In this document: positions 9,634-20,264 of the stretch, one piece after another | Numbering within the stretch: the stretch's first letter is position 1 | How the letters are laid out: every line of letters starts with the position of its first letter | NCBI GenBank assembly: GCA_963969495.1 | Contig: OZ018333.1 | Coordinates: 15,773,937-15,837,936 of the forward strand | Source: Ceratothoa steindachneri | Lineage: Eukaryota; Arthropoda; Malacostraca; Isopoda; Cymothoidae | Direction of reading: 5' to 3' | Length of the DNA: 64,000 nt | Position numbers and translations under genes: made by a program | The notes under the pieces: model-generated | What the model saw: the letters and a program-made list of their open reading frames with translations, nothing else | Databases searched by the model: none | What the model was told of the DNA's origin: nothing

Positions 9634-10001
9634 AGGAGTAGTAGTAGATAGGTCACTGAAGTTTTCAAAGCAGTGTTTTGAAGCAAAAAATAGACCAAAT
9701 AGGGTGCTAGGTTACATTAAAAGGAATGTTAGCTACAAGAGTAAAGAGGTCATCCTTAAACTATATAACTCTGATGTCAGGCTACATTTAGAGTACTGTA
9801 AACAAGCATGGTCACCATATTTTAGAAATGATATAAACTTGTTAGAATCAGTACAAAAGAGGGCAACAAAAATAATACCATCCCTGAAGCACCTTGAATA
9901 TGAAGATAGATTGAGGGTATTAAATATGTTCTCATTTTAAAGAAGGTGTGTGAGGGGAGATATGAATAAGCTTTTTAAAATCTTTTCTGGGATGGATAAA
10001 T
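9634..10001 (+). pseudogene. CR1-A C-terminal region, middle piece
   Basis: After the insertion the CR1-A frame continues with NVSYKSKEVILKLYNS, LHLEYCKQAWSPYF, RATKIIPSLKHLEYEDRLR. This is the conserved region after the RT palm in CR1/L2 LINEs. A TAA at about 9938 breaks the frame. The piece stops at 10001 where CR1-B has inserted. Confidence 0.85.
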
Positions 10002-12466
10002 TGGGAAACAGTGATCATCAGATGGTTCGGTTTAATTTGCAAATAGTAAAGGATAGAACAACGACAAACTCCACAAAAATTCCAAATTTTTATAGGGGAG
10101 ATTACGATAATTATGCGGCATGCTAAATCAGATTAGGTGAGATATAGAATTCCATGGAAAGAATACTTATGAGATGTGGGATATTTTTAAGACTATATTA
10201 AAAATGGTTCAGGAACAGTGTATCCCGATAAGGTCTATTAGGAAGAAATGTAGGAAACCATTATGGTGGAATCAAGAAATAGCTAATAAAGTTTCAGAGA
10301 AAAAACGGGCATACCAGAGATTACAAAGTGAGAGTAGTTTAGATAATTTAAACCATTATAGGTCAACCAGAAATGAACCAAATAAGATTATTAAGAAGAC
10401 CAAAAGGACAGCAGAAATTAATTTAGCTAAAAATAATAATAAAGATCCTAAAAAATTCTTTAGCTATTATAGAATCAATAATAAATCTAACAGTGATAAA
10501 ATAGGGCCTATTAAATATGAAGGAGTTTTGAAAGAATCTGATGAGGAAATTGTAGAGGTCCTTAATGATCATTTTGCTTCAGTATTCACAGAAGAGAAAC
10601 CAGTTAGATTAATTGATGATAATTCTAGGTCAAGGGAAGTAGTGATAAATTCTATTAATGTAGACAGAGAAGAAATTAAAGGGCTTATAATGCAGTTAAA
10701 TACTAGTAAGGCATCTGGCCCTGACAACATTCATTCTAGGATACTCAAAGAAAGTGTAGAAAGTATTGCAGTAGCTCTTGAGAAGATATTTATTAGATCA
10801 CTAGAGTTTGGAGAAATACCAAATGATTGGAAATTGGCAAATGTAGTGCCAATTTTTAAAAAGGGAAGCGAAGAGGATCCAAATAACTTTAGACCGGTAA
10901 GCTTAACTTCTATAATCTGTAAAATTCTTGAGAAGATGGTTAAGAAGGGAATTTCTGATCATCTAGAGAGTAGCGGGTTAATTAATGATGCTCAGCATAG
11001 TTTTAGAAAAGGTAGATCGTGTTTAACTAATTTACTGGATTTTATGGATTATGTAACTAAAGAATTAGATAAGGGTGAGAAATTTGATGTGATCTACTTA
11101 GATTTCAGCAAAGCTTTTGATAAGGTTCCACATAGAATACTAGTTCATAAATTAAAGCTGCATGGGATATGTAGGAACATTTTAAATTGGATAACTGAAT
11201 GGCTGAAAAATAGGAAACAGAGAGTTGTACTGAATGGAGTGAGGTCAGAGTGGAGGAATGTTATTAAGGCGTACCTCAGGGATCAGTTTTAGGCCCTTTA
11301 TTATTTATAATCTATGTAAATGATCTTGGGCAAGGTGTAAATAGCAAAGTGTCAATTTTTGCTGATGACACTAAATTGGCAGCTGTAGTCAAAGAGGTTG
11401 AGGGTAGCTTTAAAGTGCAGGGTGACTTAAATAAGTTGTTAGCTTGGGCTCACAAGTAGCAGATGACTTTTAACCTTATTAAATGCAAAGTTATTAACAT
11501 GGGAAGAGATAATATGGAATTTAGCTATGAGATGGATGGGTATTGGCTTAATTCAGTTGAAGATGAGAAGGACTTAGGAGTAGTAGTAGATAGGTCAGTG
11601 AAATTTTCAAAGCAGTGTATTGAGGCAAAAAATAGAGCAAATAGGGTGCTAGGTTACATTAAAAGAAATGTTAGCTACAAGAGTAAGGAGGTCATCCTTA
11701 AACTATACAACTCTTATGTCAGGCCACATTTAGAGTACTGTATACAGGCATGGTCACCACATTTTAGACATGATATAAACTTATTAGATTCAGTACAAAG
11801 GAGGGCAACAAAAATAATACCATCCCTGAAGCACCTTGAATATGAAGATAGACTGAGGGTATTAAATATGTTTTCATTTGAAAGAAGGTGTGTGAGGGGA
11901 GATATGATTGAGCTTTTTAAAATCTTTTCTGGGATGGATAAATTGGATTTCAGCAAGTTATTTGAGTTAGAAGGAAGTAATAGAACTAGAGGCCACCACT
12001 TGAAGATTAAAACACAGAGGTGCAGACTGGATGTTAGAAAATATTTTTTCACTAACAGAGTGGTGGATTATTGGAATAGTTTGCCACCCGAGACTGTAGC
12101 CAGCCCAAACTTGAATGTTTTCAAGCGCAGATTGGATGATTATATGGGGATGGAGGGTTAATTTCTTACTTTTTGGTATGTGGATATGTTTCTTGACTCA
12201 TTCCTGTGGATGCAGTTTCTTTTTATTGTATATTTTGGGGAACTTTGATTTTGTTTTTGACAGACTCCTATGGAGGCTTTAAATTATATATTGTAGATGC
12301 ATGGTTGGACATTCCTATATATTGTTAAATTGTATATTGTAGATGCATGATCTGACAAAATTCTATGGATGCATTATGTGGGTGGGATTTGACAGGTGCG
12401 GATAACCTTTCATAGGCCCTTGTGGCTTTTTTCATCCGTGAAATTAAGTTATGTAATGTTGTGTTA
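10002..12466 (+). mobile_element. CR1-like LINE copy CR1-B, nested in CR1-A
   Basis: This copy starts in the last part of the endonuclease domain (GNSDHQMVRFNL, the SDH catalytic motif) and ends with a 3' UTR whose last bases are GTTATGTAATGTTGTGTT, a short-repeat tail typical of the group. It splits CR1-A. The sharp 5' truncation fits target-primed reverse transcription. Confidence 0.9.
10174..12161 (+). pseudogene. CR1-B ORF2 (RT to C-terminus), one frameshift and one stop
   Basis: From 10174 the frame gives a basic linker (KPLWWNQEIANKV), then RT motifs TSKASGPDNIHSRI, NFRPVSLTSIICKILEK, FDVIYLDFSKAFDKVPH (motif A). At about 11265 a single-base deletion relative to CR1-A shifts the [10 protein letters not shown] strand out of frame. 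The next frame carries [11 protein letters not shown] with both catalytic Asp residues, a TAG at about 11458 (expected Trp), and then a clean C-terminal 232 codons from 11463 through YFFTNRVVDYWNSLPPE and NVFKRRLDDYMG. Only these two lesions separate it from a full C-terminal ORF2, so it is a relatively recent insertion. It has no RNase H, as expected for CR1/L2. Confidence 0.9.
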
Positions 12467-12990
12467 AGTTATTTGAGTTAGAAGGTAGTAATAGAACTAG
12501 AGGTCACCACTAACAGATTAAAAAACAGAGGTGCAAACTGGATGTTAGAAAATATTTTTTCACCAACAGAGTGGTGGACTATTGGAATAGTTTGCCACCT
12601 GAGACTGTAGACACCCCAAACTTGGATGTTTTCAAGCAGGGATTGGATGATTATATGGAGATGGAAGGATAACTTCTTACTTTTTGCTATGTGGATATGT
12701 TTCTTAACTCATTCCTGTGGATGCAGTTTCTTTTTATTGTATATTTTGGGGGACTTTGATTTTTTTTTTCATAGACTCCTGTGGAGGCTTTAAATTATAT
12801 GTTGTAGATGCATGGTTGGACATAATCCTATGGATTGTTAAATTGTATATTGTAGATGCATGATCCGACAAAATCCTATGGATGCATTATATGGGTGGGA
12901 TTTGGTGGATACGGATGACCTTTGATAGGCCCTTGTGGCTTTTGTCATCCGTTAAATTATATTGTTATGTTATCCTCCCTTCAAACACCA
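12467..12990 (+). pseudogene. CR1-A 3' end and 3' UTR
   Basis: The frame resumes with the LFELEGSNRTRG region and VVDYWNSLPPETV and ends in a 3' UTR nearly identical to that of CR1-B (GGCCCTTGTGGCTTTTGTCA). It ends near TTATATTGTTATGTTATCC. Confidence 0.85.
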
Positions 12991-13260
12991 GGGGCTCTAC
13001 TAGAGCGGCAGGCAGTTTGTCAGCAGGAAATATAGAGCCTGCTGCCACAGTGTTGGGCTATTTTAGTGGATTGATGGGTAATGAGAGGGTTGTACTTATG
13101 AATGTTAAGATGAATGCTGACTGCTACATCACCTTCCTTGACTATTTGCTCCCTTCTTATGAAATTTATGCCTCCATCAATTACAGGCATGATAGTGCCC
13201 TATCACAATGCTAAAAGGTTAACAAGTGGCTTGCTACATTTCTTTTGCATAACTTTCAAG
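12991..13260 (+). pseudogene. Tc1/mariner-superfamily transposase scrap
   Basis: One frame reads LGYFSGLMGNERVVLMNVKM, then NADCYITFLDYLLPSYEIYA, and after a short gap HDSALSQC followed by a stop and KVNKWLATF. This follows the Tc1 catalytic-domain plan GCFS..G.G, MN...Y...L...LLP, QDGAPCH, and a VxxWL helix. The second catalytic Asp is retained in HDSA. It is about 80 residues of a roughly 340-residue enzyme. No inverted repeats were found around it. Confidence 0.6.
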
Positions 13261-14299
13261 ATACACTGAACCTATAATATTTTAAATGTATTCTACATAT
13301 CACACATTTTTACCACTGAATTCTACATCTCAATTAACCTCATTCACAAGTTTCAAAGAATTTCCTAATCCACTTTAGGAAAAATTTGAGCTTTAGTAGT
13401 GTTTATGTTTCTCTTTTCCTCTTCCCAAGTTAAAACAAACTATGATTTTCTTAATCTTTCCCCATCAGTCAATGCCTGAGCCAAATTATGATTGTTTGAA
13501 AGTACTACATTTAATATATTGACAACACTCATTGGCTCATTTATGAATTGATTAAAAAAATTATCTTCAAAACATTAAATAAGCTTATTCTGACCCTTCC
13601 TATCATATCTTCCCCGTCCACAGAGCTTAAATTAGAGTCACCAAGAATAACTATCTGCTTCACTTTCTGTACTTTATTGTCTATATTACCAGAACATCAA
13701 TATCCATCATCTCTCAAGGTGGTCTAGATAATAGTATCATATTTTTTACTCACCCTAATATCATTTATATTTCTTATATAAATTATTATCTCACTATTAC
13801 TGTTACTCTTCTTTCACTAATCTATATTCAGCTGAACCTCTTGTTTACAGACATCGCATCACTGGATATCTACACAAACGGACTAAATCTGCTGGTCTGA
13901 ATACATAATCCATTAGTCAGAATGTCTGATACCAAACTTTAAGATTCCTGGGTTCAACAATTGTCTGCTAGATAGCCATGGCATGTGGACTACTAGTTGT
14001 TTACAATCATCGGTTGAAATGTAGTGAAGCATAGTGTTTGAATTGTTGGAAAGTTATAGAGCAGGATAATTATTACAAAGTTGAATGCTTTAACTACATC
14101 ATGAGATAGTTTCTTTGCTAAAATTATTTTAACAAATTTTATATTACTTTAGCTGAAAACAAATTTTGATAAATACTATTATTAAAACAAATTTTGTTTC
14201 TAACATAACAAAAATTTGTAAAAGGCCTAAGCCACCTTGTTAGCCATTGTCCTGACCTAGATAAGGGGGCCTATATGCCTTAGCATAAGACCTGGGCAT
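13261..14299. other. A/T-rich spacer with a possible endonuclease remnant
   Basis: No gene is supported. On the minus strand near 13590-13690 one frame reads KQIVILGDSNLSSVDGED, which resembles the LGDFN motif of LINE AP-endonucleases. It is short and isolated. Confidence 0.35.
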
Positions 14300-15893
14300 T
14301 TAAATTAGAATTGCAATTAAATTACAATAATTCTGGAGATCGTGAAGTCAACAATCATGACGGATGGTAAAGGAAACAACAATAATTGAAGAAATCGGAC
14401 ATAAACATCAACACGTCAGCTCGTCAAGGGAATTCTTCTTTTCTCCTACTTGCCTGAGTTTCGAATAAAGGAGCTAGTGAATTAGTTACATAAAGTGGCC
14501 ATCCTCATTTTTATGCAGAAAAATATAGTTTAAAATGTTAGGCAGAGGTAGAAATGAGCGTGGAAGGGGACGCCCGCCTCTGAACAAAGGCAGCAGAAGC
14601 CCTGTGTCAGCAACTCCAAGGCACGGCACAAATGCTATCGAACCTAGAATTTTGAATCCAAATTATAGTTGTGGAAGCTGTAATAACGAAGACACTGAAA
14701 GAATGATTGAGTGTAACAAATGTAAAAAATGGTATCACGATAACACGTGTGAGTCTTTGACTCCAACCCAGTATGAATTTTTCTACCATGAAAAAGACAA
14801 ACGCTACTCTACGTTCAAGGAATGCCTAGAAGAGGCTGATGTTTATGCAAGTAGCCATAACTTGTATCCCGAGGTTAATAAGGAGCCTTCCGCCGTCTAC
14901 CTCCAAGTTTAAGATTAATAACACCAGGCTCCCTCCGAGAAATACTCCATAATTCCTGAAAGTTCAAGGCCCCTCGAAACCAAGCAACCTCCCTCCTTCG
15001 GAACCAAGATACATTAAGCCCATAATTAGCACTCTCCCCACGCGTTGTTATTCTCCGGGAGGCAGATAATCTGTTTTACGTGCGGATAGGTCATTTACGC
15101 ACGAACTGCACTCAAAATTCCCATTTCAGAAGCGTGTCCTCCCATCAGGTCCACCAAGTTAGTGCCATTCCTGCTCCTCTTCGACTCTTCAGGATATCAA
15201 TACGCCTCTCTCGTCGACCAACAACTCCGGTCACCAAGTAACTTTTCTCTTTAATAAGAGCTCCCCTGGTGGTTTGAAATTTAAAAAATAGAGCCGCGTG
15301 TCAACCCTTGTACGTGACACTGAGTGCACATCCATCGTGTTATCCGAGAATTTATAACCCCCGGTCGGTCCTGAACGCCAAAAGTTCGCTGTGGGCGATG
15401 ATTACCTCGGCTGAGCGAATCGTTTTCCTATTGTAAAATGCTACATCGAATGTGAGTATTTGACTGGTTGGATCGAAGTGATAGCAGCCCCAATCAAGTT
15501 TTGCTCTGTATTGATTGGTCAGAGCGCCCAGGTTACAAGTAACCCGGTAGCAAAACCCGTGGTAACCCGTGTCCAGGCCGCTAAGGCTTCCCAGGAACTC
15601 GCCCCTTAGAAAACCCTGTCGATCTGGAGTTGAGACGCTCCAGAACGAGGATTTATCCCGCGCCCAGAAGGGATGCGCAACTCTCCTCCCCCTTTGGGAG
15701 AAAGCCATGACTCAGGAGCAAGAGTGTTCCCGTGGTAGGAAAAGCATTTCATACCTTGTCAAGGATGAGCTATTATATCGTAAATGTTCTGACGGAACCG
15801 AACCTGAAACACACTCCTTGTGTGTTCCCCGCTCTTACGTTCCCCAAGTCCTCCACACTTCTCACGATAGTTTATTCTCTGGTCATGGACCAT
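14300..15893 (+). mobile_element. LTR retrotransposon G3 (PHD-finger gag, protease, integrase start)
   Basis: A leader with GTGGCCATCCTC at about 14497, a possible primer binding site, precedes a short PHD-finger ORF. After about 370 bp of broken coding sequence come a retropepsin-like region and the zinc-binding start of an integrase. The element ends at the GH of the integrase H2C2 region, where LINE I-A1 begins. No RT lies between protease and integrase. Confidence 0.6.
14535..14912 (+). pseudogene. PHD-finger protein fragment, likely gag N-terminus
   Basis: The 125-codon frame from ATG 14535 has a basic, low-complexity N-terminus (MLGRGRNERGRGRPP), then a PHD finger: YSCGSCNNEDTERMIECNKC, KKWYHDNTC. 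That supplies CX2C, CX2C and HX4C, about six of the eight zinc ligands of a C4HC3 PHD finger. The final CX2C is missing because the sequence diverges after EFFYHEKDKRYSTFKEC. PHD fingers bind histone tails, and in some LINE and LTR elements they sit in the gag-like ORF. I infer the gag role from the leader upstream and the protease downstream. A fragment of a host gene is the alternative. Confidence 0.55.
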
Positions 15894-15895
15894 GA
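15285..15895 (+). pseudogene. G3 retropepsin followed by integrase zinc-binding region
   Basis: One frame reads STLVRDTECTSIVLSENL, a retropepsin active site with D-T-G changed to D-T-E, and continues to EYLTGWIEVIAAPIKFCSVL and VVTRVQAAK, the hydrophobic strand and post-protease VTR-Q motif. After a frameshift comes EDLSRAQKGCATLLPLWEKA and then YLVKDELLYRKC, SLCVPRSYVPQVLHTSHDSL and FSGHG, the HxxxH side of an integrase H2C2 module. Protease and integrase therefore lie only about 200 bp apart. Stops in the protease frame (TAG, TAA, TGA) show a dead copy. Confidence 0.6.
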
Positions 15896-16175
15896 TAACA
15901 ACCCTAGAGGAAATATGATAGAGAAATTTATGGGCACTAATGATGTGTGCTTTCTTAACGATGGCAGCCACACATCATTTCACATCCAGACAAACAGCTT
16001 TACATGTGTGGACTTGTCTCTCTATTCGCCAAGCTGTAGAGCTGATTTTGACTGGGCAGTGGATCCTGAAATGCGAGGCAGTGATCACTTGCTCATTGTA
16101 ATAACACCATGTACGGTTAGTCCTCCTCCACCACCTAGCAAAAGATGGAATACAAAAAAAAGCAAAGTGGCCTAA
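15893..16175 (+). pseudogene. I-A1 endonuclease, C-terminal part
   Basis: The frame reads DHDNNPRGNMIEKFMGTND, TSFHIQTNSFTCVDLSLYSP, and EMRGSDHLLIVI, the CVDLS strand and SDH catalytic motif of LINE AP-type endonucleases. The N-terminal catalytic Glu and the GDFN motif are cut away by 5' truncation. The domain nicks target DNA to prime reverse transcription. Confidence 0.85.
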
Positions 16176-16227
16176 GTTCAGGCACCTCTCGATCCATAAT
16201 GGATCCTTCCCTCATGAAGATATTGAA

Positions 16228-17893
16228 GTGGCTATTGATGATCTTCTAGCCCACGTCAATCATGCAGATAATTCCTCCATCCCGCTCTCCGTCTCAACTG
16301 ACCGCGGACCACAATTGCCCTGGTGGTCTGCTGAATGTTTGAGAGTTGTCACTGAATCTAAACAGGCTTGCCGACGTAACCATCGGTGCCCCACGATGGT
16401 AAAGAAACCTGCTCGTAACCGAGCAAGGGCAGCACGGCGACGCACTCTTCGACGAGTTCGAAAGACCTCGTTGGATGGTTACATCGCTTCGATATGTTGG
16501 CAGACCCCTGTAGACAAAATCTGGAAGAGAGTCAAAAAGCTATTGAGTAAATCCAATGGTTTTAAAGCTCCCAACATTGTTCAGACCGGAGAACTGTTGG
16601 GAGATTTTTTCCATATTTCCGATGTTTTGGCCGGATCGTTTGCTAATATTTCAAGCTCAGACAACTATTCCATCCAATTCCAGCGCTTTAGGCTCGAACA
16701 AGAGCAGCATCCTATCAACTTTATGGAGCCTAACATGTGTAATGAGTCTTATAACTGGCTCTTTTCTATCCATGATCTACATAATGCATTGAAGCACTGT
16801 GGATCCACTGCACCTGGATCGGATGGCATTTCCTATGATATGATTAGGAATATGCATCCATCCCTCCTCTCACATTTGCTGGACATCTATAACTTCCTCT
16901 GGATTAGGGGCTGCTTCCCTTCTATGTGGAGGGAGTCTATGGTTTTACCTTTTCGAAAACGAGGAAAGGATGGGACGGAACCCACCCATTACCGCCCCAT
17001 TGCCCTTACTAGTTGTCCATGTAAATTGTTTGAGAGGATGATACATACAAAACTCGTCTAGTTTTTGGAGACAAATAATCTTATATCCCCCTCTAAATCA
17101 GGGTTCAGAAAAAAACAGAGTACCATCGACCTGCTTGTTAGAATGGAAACTTATATAAGAGATGCTTTTTCAAAGAGGCAGCATTCTGTTGCTGTTTTCT
17201 TTGATATTGAGAAAGCATATTATACCACTTGGCGGTGTGGTATCCTTAAGCAACTCCATGATGGGGGCCTGCGGGGCTTTCCGTCCAGGTTTGTCGAGCA
17301 ATTCCTCATGTGGCACACACCACATGTAAAAGTTGGAAATGCCCTATCAGAGCCCGTAGAGCAAGTTGAGGGTGTGCCACAGGGAAGTGTCCTCAGTGTC
17401 ACCTGCTTTTCTATGGCCAAGAATAGCATTACCGCAAATCTCACAGCTGAGAATTCCTCAACTCTATATGTGGATGACTTATCTGTTCATCCCTTAGACT
17501 CCCATTTGTCATCCGTAAGCTACAGCGGGTTATAAATACCAGAGCTGATAATGCTTCTCCCAAGGGCTTCCGCTTTTCCGCAGTAAATACCAAAGCTGTC
17601 CACTTTTATAATCATAGATCGGTGACATGGGACCCTCCCCATCTGTCACATTTGAGTTCCATTTTATATTTCTAGGGATGATTTTTGATTCGAGGCTTTC
17701 TTGGAGGCCTCATTTGGACGCTTTGAAAAGGTCTTGTCTGGAGAGAATGGACATAATGAAATTACTGTCACTCACTTCTTGGGAAGTGATCGATGCACCC
17801 TGTGGCTTCTGTATTCAGCATTTGTCCAGTCAAAGCTGGACTATAGGTCACAGGTGTAGTCCTCTGCCTCGCCGTCCATCCTCGAAAAATTAA
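16228..17893 (+). pseudogene. I-A1 reverse transcriptase region
   Basis: A linker rich in Arg (RNRARAARRRTLRRV) leads to RT: STAPGSDGISYDMIRNMHP, GCFPSMWRESMVLPF, HYRPIALTSCPCKLFERM, then after a TAG at 17059 GFRKKQSTIDLLVRMETY, FFDIEKAYYTTW (motif A Asp kept), [14 protein letters not shown], and STLYVDDLSVHPL with an intact YVDD box. The frame breaks again at about 17535. The connection region follows in other frames to about 17893. Confidence 0.9.
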
Positions 17894-18075
17894 ATACTGT
17901 GCGTAATCAGGGTGTGCGCCTGGATTCTGGAGCCTTCAAGTCCTCCCCTGTGTGGAATCTCTATGCAGAGAACGGGGCTCTTCCTCTTCCTTTTCACAGG
18001 CTCAAGTGTAACCTCAAATATCTTTTTAGACTAGAGCAATTACCATGGTAGCCAGTATATGAGTGCACGTTTAAT

Positions 18076-19150
18076 TTGCGAACAGTGGCCTCATATGATA
18101 GATTTCCATCTCTGCCTCGCCCCTTTGTTCTGCGCATGGCCGAACACACAGGACGTCTAAGGGAGTTTTCTGTTATTGCGTTTTCATTACCAAATATTTC
18201 CCCATGGCTCATACCACCTGAAGTGGTATGCAAGGGACTTACTGGTAAGCCCAAGGATCAGCTCTTGCTTGCAGCCTTGAGAACCATGTAAGACCAACAC
18301 TCCTCCCATCGGCCCATTACCTTTGTGTTCCCCGACGGTTCCAAGTCATCGGACGGGGTTGGAGCTGCTGCTATCTTCCCATCTCAGACCGCATTGGTTC
18401 GCCTACCAAGTGCAGCTTCTGTTTTCACAGCAGAACTTGTTGCCATTCTTGCTGCACTCTTTGTTATTGCTCCTATGCCATCTTGTTGTCTTACAATTTT
18501 CTCTGACTCCCTTAGATTTATGGAGGCACTGAATGTTTTCAGTTCTAGCCATCCGCTGGTTTCCAAGATCCAGCGGTGGCTTTTTTTATCTTTCTCCTAT
18601 TCATAAGATTTCTTTTTGCTGGGTGCCCAGTCACGTGGGCATCCCAGGTAATGAAAAGGCGGATGCTGCGGCCAAGGAGGCGTATCATTGGGGACACCCC
18701 CATCAGCCCCAGTCCCACTTCTTGATGTCTATCCCCTCATCACCGAATATGTTGTCGGCTTATGGCAGAAGATGTGGGATGAGCTTCCTCCCACCAAGCT
18801 CCATTCCATAAAACCTTCAGGCCTCCCATGGCCACGTAGCATAAGACTACGTAGACTGGAGGTTATTTTGTGCCGACTGAGGATAGGCCATTGCCGTCTC
18901 ACTCATGGGCACTTGATGAATAAGCAGTCCACACCTTTGTGCATCCTGTGCGGGGTGCAGCTGTCCATCCTTCACATCTTTTCCGAGTGTCCCCTTTTGA
19001 GAGATCTTGGGAGGAGGGTCTTCCCTTTCATTACTGGGCAGATTGTTCCCCACAGATTCTGTGGGGCATCTTGTCTGAGACTCGTGTCTCTTTTAGTGTG
19101 AATAGAATTTTTAAATTTTTAGAAGAATCTAATCTTTTAGCCAAAATTTA
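18076..19150 (+). pseudogene. I-A1 RNase H and C-terminal CCHC region
   Basis: RNase H is readable across two frames: VFPDGSKSSDGVGAAAIFP (first Asp), SVFTAELVAILAALF (Glu), LTIFSDSLRFMEAL (Asp), then CWVPSHVGIPGNEKADAAAK with the His loop and last Asp. All four acidic residues are present, despite a frameshift near 18580. The C-terminus has LRIGHCRLTHGHLMN and a knuckle-like CILCGVQLSILHIFSEC (CX2CX7HX4C). Such C-terminal CCHC motifs are common in this LINE group. Degraded 3' UTR follows. Confidence 0.85.
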
Positions 19151-19549
19151 ATATATTGTTTCATGATTATAAATTCTCTGTTCTTGTATCTATTGTTGAT
19201 CCATCTATAGTCTATGTTTTTATCCTTTGTCGAGTTCTCAATAGTTTATTTTTTATATCCTTTTACAACCATTGATTGTTTAAATTCCTCTACTTCCATT
19301 TTATTGATCTTAATTTCATTGCTATATTTTTGTATATTCTCCAGATGTCTATATTTTTATTGAGAACACATGCAAATTACCCGTCCTTGAATTTGGCTGC
19401 TGGCTAGCTCGTTTAGGCTTTGCAGCATTTATTTTCGGCACTATTCATTCATTCATTTGATCAGCATCAAAAAATCAAAGCACTATATTCTCTTGCTTCC
19501 CTCAATATCTCCTCTTCAACCCATCCTACCTTTAACACCTGAAAGGAGG

Positions 19550-20110
19550 GTCATCAGGTCCAAGGAGCTTATGAATATGATGTAGACCGGCTTGTTGCTC
19601 AACTGACTTCTCAGAAGGTAGTTGGTGCATACCGCATCACTCGTAATGTTAATGACACCAGAGTTCCTTCTGCTACTATCATATTAACTTTCAATAGGTT
19701 GGAACTCCTTAAGAATATCAAGGCTGGTTACCTGTGTATTCCCGTGAAGCCCTACGTGGAGAATCCCTGTAGTTGCTTTCATTGTCAACGTTTTTGACAT
19801 GTCAGTAAGCTCTGTAGACAGGAGAGGGTATGTGTCAATTGTTCCTCTGGTTTGCATGGAACACTATGCCCTCGTCCCCTTGTTGTGCCAACTGTGGTGG
19901 CGATCACCTAGCCACCTTTAAGCAGTCCCCCTTTTTCTTGTATGGGAGAGAGGTTGTTTCTCTTCGGAATAAATTCTGAATTAGCATGAAGAATGCTAGG
20001 AGGAGAGCTAAATAATTATATATACAACCGGGAGTGAGTTTTGCGGATGCTCTTAGAGCGACCAGACCAGTCAGTAACAGACAGCAGAGACTATTCAGAC
20101 TTTCACTTTT
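19550..20110 (+). pseudogene. I-A2 ORF1 fragment with CCHC knuckles
   Basis: The frame gives VVGAYRITRNVNDTRVPSAT, ILTFNRLELLKNIKAGYLCI, then CSCFHCQRF, stop (TGA), HVSKLC, that is a CX2CX4HX4C knuckle with one stop inside, and CVNCSSGLHGTLC, and after a shift CANCGGDHLATFKQSP. This matches the ORF1 plan of I-type LINEs, where the protein binds the LINE RNA. The N-terminal part is absent (5' truncation). The tail (FADALRATRPV) runs on to about 20280 and joins the endonuclease. Confidence 0.8.
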
Positions 20111-20264
20111 ATGGCCGTAGAATATCCATCAAGAAGCTCTAATAGTATATCTGCCACAGAATGATGCTCCTCCTCCCTCTCCAATCATTAGGGAGGTTCT
20201 TGCTTCTCTTAAACCAAGGCGCAAGAAGACTCGCTTTTCCTCAGATTCCCCTCCATCAGCATCT

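Larger units (their letters stand above)
6931..12990 (+). mobile_element. CR1-like LINE copy CR1-A, split in three
   Basis: The copy starts 5'-truncated in the linker before RT and runs to 8150. It resumes at 9634-10001 and finishes at 12467-12990 with its 3' UTR. The pieces join exactly against the colinear copy CR1-B: 8145-8150 and 9634-9639 both read AGGAGT, and the break at 10001 resumes at the matching point at 12467, minus about 8 nt. CR1-A and CR1-B look close to identical where they overlap, roughly 95 percent by eye. Confidence 0.85.
15893..19460 (+). mobile_element. I-clade-like LINE copy I-A1 (5'-truncated)
   Basis: The copy starts inside the endonuclease and runs through RT, RNase H and the C-terminal CCHC motif to a 3' UTR ending in an (ATTC)n tail at 19443-19458. 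It begins exactly where G3 ends. The presence of RNase H inside ORF2 places it with the I/Nimb-type group rather than with CR1 or Jockey. Confidence 0.85.

Noticed and set aside
15352..15708. 118-codon minus-strand ORF opposite G3 protease
   Set aside because: It is the antisense of a region whose sense translation shows protease and post-protease motifs.
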